Source of the DNA: Actinostola sp. cb2023
Taxonomy: Eukaryota > Cnidaria > Anthozoa > Actiniaria > Actinostolidae
Assembly: GCA_033675265.1 (NCBI GenBank)
Contig: JAUJYZ010000448.1
Span: forward strand, 240,001-304,000
Length of the DNA: 64,000 nt
Direction of reading: 5' to 3'
The notes below the pieces were generated by a model, which was not told the DNA's origin, searched no databases, and was given only the letters and a program-made list of their open reading frames with translations. Every line of letters starts with the position of its first letter. Within the stretch, counting starts at the first letter, position 1. Below are positions 59,107 to 64,000 of the stretch, piece after piece. A program made the translations under genes and the position numbers.

Positions 59107-59614
59107 TGTTTGACGCAAGCATTAGCACAAGAACATCAGGCAGTTTATTGTACTGTTTGACGCAAGCATTAGCACAAGAACATCAGGCAGTTTATTGCAC
59201 TGTTTGACGCAAGCATTAGCACAAGAACATCAGGCAGTTTATTGCACTGTTTGACGCAAGCATTAGCACAAGAACATCAGGCAGTTTATTGCACTGTTTG
59301 ACGCAAGCATTAGCACAAGAACATCAGGCAGTTTATTGCACTCAGTGTTTGACGCAAGCATTAGCACAAGAACATCAGGCAGTTTATTGCACTGTTTGAC
59401 GCAAGCATCAGCACAAGAACATCAGGCAGTTTATTGCACTGTTTGACGCAAGCATTAGCACAAGAACATCAGGCAGTTTATTGCACTCAGTGTTTGACGC
59501 AAGCATTAGGACAAGAACATCAGGCAGTTTATTGCACTGTTTGACGCAAGCATTAGCACAAGAACATCAGGCAGTTTATTGCACTGTTTGACGCAAGCAT
59601 TAGCACAAGAACAT
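59107..59614. repeat. 47-bp tandem repeat, about 10.7 copies
   Basis: Unit TGTTTGACGCAAGCATTAGC, ACAAGAACATCAGGCAGTTT, ATTGCAC. Copies are almost identical; two carry a TCAG insertion at the junction and two have single substitutions. This suggests recent expansion. Confidence 0.95.
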
Positions 59615-59928
59615 CATCATCTATGTAACTCTCCTAAGATATTGAGTGTGTATTTTAGAACTCTATTCACTGAGCCTATCAATTGAAATAAAACCATTGT
59701 AAAGGCACTTTGCATATGCATGGAGACGAGGCTAGTTAGGCCAAAGCTCAATTTTTCTGGCAAAGTTTTCATAACTTGAAAGTCGCTGTAATAAACGTAT
59801 TCGTAAAATAGCTCTAACATTAGGTAAGTCTATGTTTGTTCGTATACTCTGGATATAACATTTTTAATACAACTCCAAAATGTTTGTATGAGATCAAAAA
59901 TATATATGAAAAAACGCTAAAAACGAGG

Positions 59929-60643
59929 TTAAAGGGGCAGTGTCAAGCCATGTGACCGCGCAAGCCTGGGTACGAAGAAGCGAGAAATAATAAAAGTCCA
60001 CCGTGGACTTTTATTATTAGCGATGTTTTCAATCCGTTTCCATCGACATTAATCATGTTTGTTCAATCGTCTAATGGATCACTAGTAATTATTCAAAGCA
60101 TGTTCTTCATTTTCAACAATTCCTAGTGGAGATTATTTCATCTTAGAACTGACTTTGAAGCCGTTGAAAAAAGTGTCGAACAGCCGTAGAGAGTCAGCCC
60201 GCCATCATTCTCGAGTGAAGAAAACCGAATTGTAAACCGGCAATTCTGATCGATTGCGAAGGAATCTTGATCATCAATCGTAGGTGCAGTACTGTTCATG
60301 ACTTTTGAAGAGAAAAACTCACGTAGAACGACTTGTAAACCCGGTGAGCTTCCCACCATCTATTTATGTGTTGGGCTTTCTGTGTTTTATTTGATCGGCC
60401 GTTGGAAAATGATATCGCCGTGAATTCACATCTAGAATTCAGTCCTTTTGATATATTGAAGTTCTAATATTGCTTTCTAAATAAAGATTAGTATCTACAT
60501 GAGTCCTGTAGGTCATTTATTTAGCGATTAGAACGGTTTTAGGGGGGTTTTGTAACTCGCTACCGGGCAAGGTAGGCTTCTCAACCGAGTGTTATTGTTT
60601 TGATTTTAATGCGCATGCGTGAGGCTTGACACTGCCCCTTTAA
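59929..60643. mobile_element. TTAA-bounded TIR element, 715 bp
   Basis: TTAAAGGGGCAGTGTCAAGC and the exact complement at the right end. No transposase seen; a minus-strand frame at 60138-60359 has no recognisable domain. Confidence 0.85.
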
Positions 60644-62770
60644 CCGCATATCGACTCTCAAGCCATATTCACCACAGGATTTATAAGAAATCATGCCAAG
60701 TGGTATCGATATAGGTTTATTCAGTTGAGCTGGTTAAGTTGCGAACTCGTGATCAATAGACGATAAGGTAATCCAATATGCCATAGAGTTAGTCCTTTCC
60801 ACATGTGAACCGGTTTTTACTCAATTCTTAATTTTGATCTTCTTAAAATATTTTTAGCGTTACCCACCAATTTCTTATTTGATTAAAAACGTTCATTGTC
60901 ATTACAATATGAAGATGAGATATTTCGGAGAAAATATGTCCAAAATACACTTCAATTACTATTTCAACATGGTTAATGTTTAAAACAATATAAATATCAC
61001 GGCTAGTTCTTTGCTATTTACACTCATATAGAACTCAGCTGGATGTTCACTGCTTGTGTCATGTGAAAACGAACCCGGCGCCAGCATTTTGATACTTCGT
61101 CGGGCCCGTTTTCGCAGTGACATAAGGCCTCTTGTATTTCAGTGCGCTTATACTTGCATCGCTAGTACAAAGCAGGCTTAATAGATGATTATTCTAAGCC
61201 TAAAAACTATAATAATGCTCAGTGATGTCAAATCCTTTGCCAAGGTCCATATGATTTCTAGCGGGACTAGTATATTATTTGTAACACTATTTTTAACTTT
61301 TCATTCTTCGGTTATATACATATTTTATATAGCGTGAAGTGTTTGTCAAGGTCCTTCGATGTTAATTCCCTCGTCTTTCTGAGAAGGGTTTGTTTCGATT
61401 TCCGAGTGAACAAAATAACAATCTATCTATAATCTACGAAGTATTAAACTACCCACCATGTCAAGAGTAGGACGTCGTTTCTGTGAATGAACGCTTCATT
61501 TTCAAGTCTTAAATTAGCCAAGACCCGTGTAACTGATACAGTTCTTTTGATCTAATCTTTTAACGGCTTTTCAATGTACAGCCGAAAGGCTCTAGTAAGT
61601 GGTGTATCTATTAGCATAAGAGCACCTGGCGAACTTAACTTGGTATGTCGAGAAAATTCCCGCGTCATTTAATTTCAAGCGGGAATCGTCTAATCCATAT
61701 TGGCCAATAGCAGGCCGACTGGCACTAAACTGCCTAGCGTTTCCCGTAGCAACAGTATGGAAATATACCCTACCAAAAAGGTAATTACAATGCATTTAGA
61801 AGATATTTTGAAAATTGTAGAATGACAGAGGTATCTTCTCCTGGATTCTGATTGGCTATTGACATTTAATTGGCTTTTTTATGAGTGTTCCATATTAGGA
61901 AGAGGTGTAGGTGGTAGCTTCCAATGACTCAAGTTTTAATGAGCACAGCGAGCTGTCACAGTTAAACAGGTGTCCAGAAATGTTCAATCTCTTTATTGCC
62001 TCCTGATGACTATATCCCGCAGGCGATACCGTTCAGTAGTAATGCATTTGTTCAGTTTTAACATGAAAATAAAATGGCATGCAAAACTCAGGATCTGTAC
62101 CGATTGAACCCGTAAATTTAAACCGTTTCTTCTCTTCAGCTGTGAGTGTATTCAGTTCAGCTGTGAGTGTATTCAGAGTTTAGAAGTGAGCTTCACTGGT
62201 GTAAATATGTTCAATGTTAGCCTGTACTTCGCTGATTCATTTAGTTAGAACTGCATGATGCGCGACAGTTTCATATTCAAACTATTTTTATATTTTAAGC
62301 GACTAAAAATAGCTAGGTTTTCGGTAACATGAAAAAAGCGGCGTTTTACAATTAAAACATTTAAATTAATAACCGTGAAAGAAGAGAAAACAAATACAGA
62401 ATCGAGTTACTAAGCAACGTTGAACGAGTTGGCAATAAAACATGGCTAGCTTATCAGTGACTGAGATGACTGGAAATTAAACTTTTGAAGCCAAGTAAGA
62501 CACAGAACAGTATTTAAAAATTGTAGCAGAGATATATCTGTTAGTTTCGGGTTTTGTTAAGAGTATAGTTTCATGCAGTAATGTTTGGAGGACCTTTATT
62601 AAACCATTCTGCAAAATACTACAAACAAAATATTCTAAACGATACAAACCAGAAAATTCAAAAGGAAATAACAATAGAAATAACAGTAACAGAGCATGTA
62701 AATCGGATGCAAAATCGTCTTCATTTGAATACTAGACTTTAACTTTGATTTTAATTTCCAAACTTACTGT
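60644..62770. other. Non-coding stretch
   Basis: No gene supported. A 21-bp direct repeat (TTCAGCTGTGAGTGTATTCA) occurs twice at 62136-62177. A weak inverted pair (TGAAAACGAACCC / GGGCCCGTTTTCGC) lies at about 61065-61118. Confidence 0.45.
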
Positions 62771-63038
62771 TATACACTCAATTGCAGAAACGTTGTAGTA
62801 TACATTTATACAAATATACATATATCTAATGAGATGCAAAATGTTAGACAAGCTAAAATACAACTGTTTAAGCACAAAATAGTGCTGAAAATTATTGTGT
62901 TGTCTTTGCTGGATGCGATACTAATCTAAAATTGATGATTCTGATATATTAGAAGAAAAAAAATGATGTTTCGCACTTTGTATCTCATTAGATATTTGTA
63001 TAAATGTATACTACAACCTTTCTGCAATTGAGTGTATA
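62771..63038. mobile_element. Foldback/TIR element, 268 bp
   Basis: TATACACTCAATTGCAGAAA and GTAGTATACATTTATACAAA on the left pair with the right end; CTAATGAGAT continues the arm. The centre is non-coding. Confidence 0.85.
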
Positions 63039-63544
63039 TCTTGAACATGATTTTATACATCTATGCATAATTATGCTCATTCTCGTACCCAGACCCTTCT
63101 CAGCTTTCTAACGAAAAGAGACAGGCTCTGGTAAGACCCAGAGTCTATAGGTCGTCAGATATGCGCATGCTCAATATGTTCTAATTAAGGTAATGCGATC
63201 GTGCAACGGATCGAATTGTTTGTTAAACAATTGTTTTTATTTGAGTGCTAGAGTAGAAAAATGAAATAAAAATGGAGGTGAATAGCCAAATGATATTCCG
63301 AGATTGAGCGCGCGTAAAGTACTATTCACTTGTGTGGTATATACTAATAACGAATAGTAGAAACCAAATAGATAGTGAGTAGCGAAAAAGCCGGCGCTTT
63401 GAACAAATACAAAGCGAAAAATCAATAAATATTGGTATAAATTCGAAGGTAGTATGCTAGTTGGTTTCTACTAAAACAATTATTCTCGTTTTCTACGCGC
63501 CTCGTTGACTATTGACTCATAGAAAACTCGAACTCATAGTCTAA
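63039..63544. other. Non-coding spacer
   Basis: Nothing recognised. Confidence 0.5.
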
Positions 63545-64000
63545 TTGTTAAATAGTAACGAATAGTAACGAATAGCAACGAACAGTAACGAATAGTATAG
63601 TAACGAATAGAAACGAAACGGAATAGTAGCGAACAGTAACGAATAGTAACGAATTGTAACGAATAGTAACGAATAGTAACGAATAGTAACGAATAGTAAC
63701 GAATAGTAACGAATAGTAACGAATAGTAACGAATAGTAACGAATAGTAACGAATAGTAACGAATAGTAACGAATAGTAACGAATAGTAACGAATAGTAAC
63801 GAATAGTAACGAATAGTAACGAATAGTAACGAATAGTAACGAATAGTAACGAATAGTAACGAATAGTAACGAATAGTAACGAATAGTAACGAATTGTAAC
63901 GAATAGTAACGAATAGTAACGAATAGTAACGAATAGTAACGAATAGTAACGAATAGTAACGAATAGTAACGAATAGTAACGAATTAATAGTAACGAACAG
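63545..64000. repeat. 10-bp tandem repeat GAATAGTAAC, runs off the window end
   Basis: Degenerate at first (63545-63650, with GAACAGTAAC and AAACGAAACG variants), then very homogeneous from about 63660 to 63980. The array continues past 64000. Confidence 0.97.

Overview
The window is nuclear DNA of an animal: coding sequence is sparse and split by GT-AG introns, and most of the 64 kb is satellites, foldback (MITE-like) elements and retrotransposon remains. A cnidarian, perhaps an anthozoan, fits best (inference): the window combines an Erg-type potassium channel, a decayed GPCR of a type I associate with expanded cnidarian families, Penelope-like elements and many short inverted-repeat elements. 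No single marker proves it.

The one convincing host gene is an Erg/KCNH (Kv11-like) voltage-gated K+ channel on the minus strand, about 36.8-49.1 kb. Six exons (48703-49128, 43140-43530, 41809-42008, 39649-39901, 38848-39056, 36784-37257) join with consistent phases into 650 codons that run S1-S3, S4-S6 with the GFGN filter, C-linker, cyclic-nucleotide-binding homology domain and a coiled-coil tail. No PAS (eag) domain exon was found. A possible first exon with a CRE/CCAAT-bearing upstream region lies at about 54.35-54.52 kb, but its phase does not fit the next recognised exon directly. Every intron carries repeats: a 4.9-kb, 31-bp minisatellite fills the S3-S4 intron, and a foldback element makes up about 80% of another.

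Region by region: 0-6 kb is mostly featureless, with a Penelope relic and one MITE. 6.2-11.4 kb is a roughly 71-bp satellite. 11.5-12.05 kb is a Penelope-like element end arranged as a giant inverted repeat inside that satellite. 12.3-18.4 kb is AT-rich DNA with short GC-rich hairpins, including an 11-unit 36-bp hairpin array; it also holds a TIR element and a second Penelope fragment. 18.5-19.2 kb has paired direct repeats. 19.7-20.2 kb is a GPCR pseudogene. 21.0-21.6 kb is a strand-switching G-rich/C-rich tract. 21.7-25.9 kb is a decayed Ty3/Gypsy element. 26-36.6 kb is repeats only. 49-64 kb is intergenic or upstream DNA with foldback elements, four tandem arrays and TTAA-bounded elements.

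Apart from the channel the sequence records repeated transposon invasion. The most interesting points are the hairpin array and its dispersed relatives, hammerhead-like motifs at Penelope ends, the repeat load of the channel introns (with a perfectly duplicated splice acceptor), a family of TTAA-bounded elements, and a short motif (TTGGGCTNCCTGTG) that recurs at several foldback elements.
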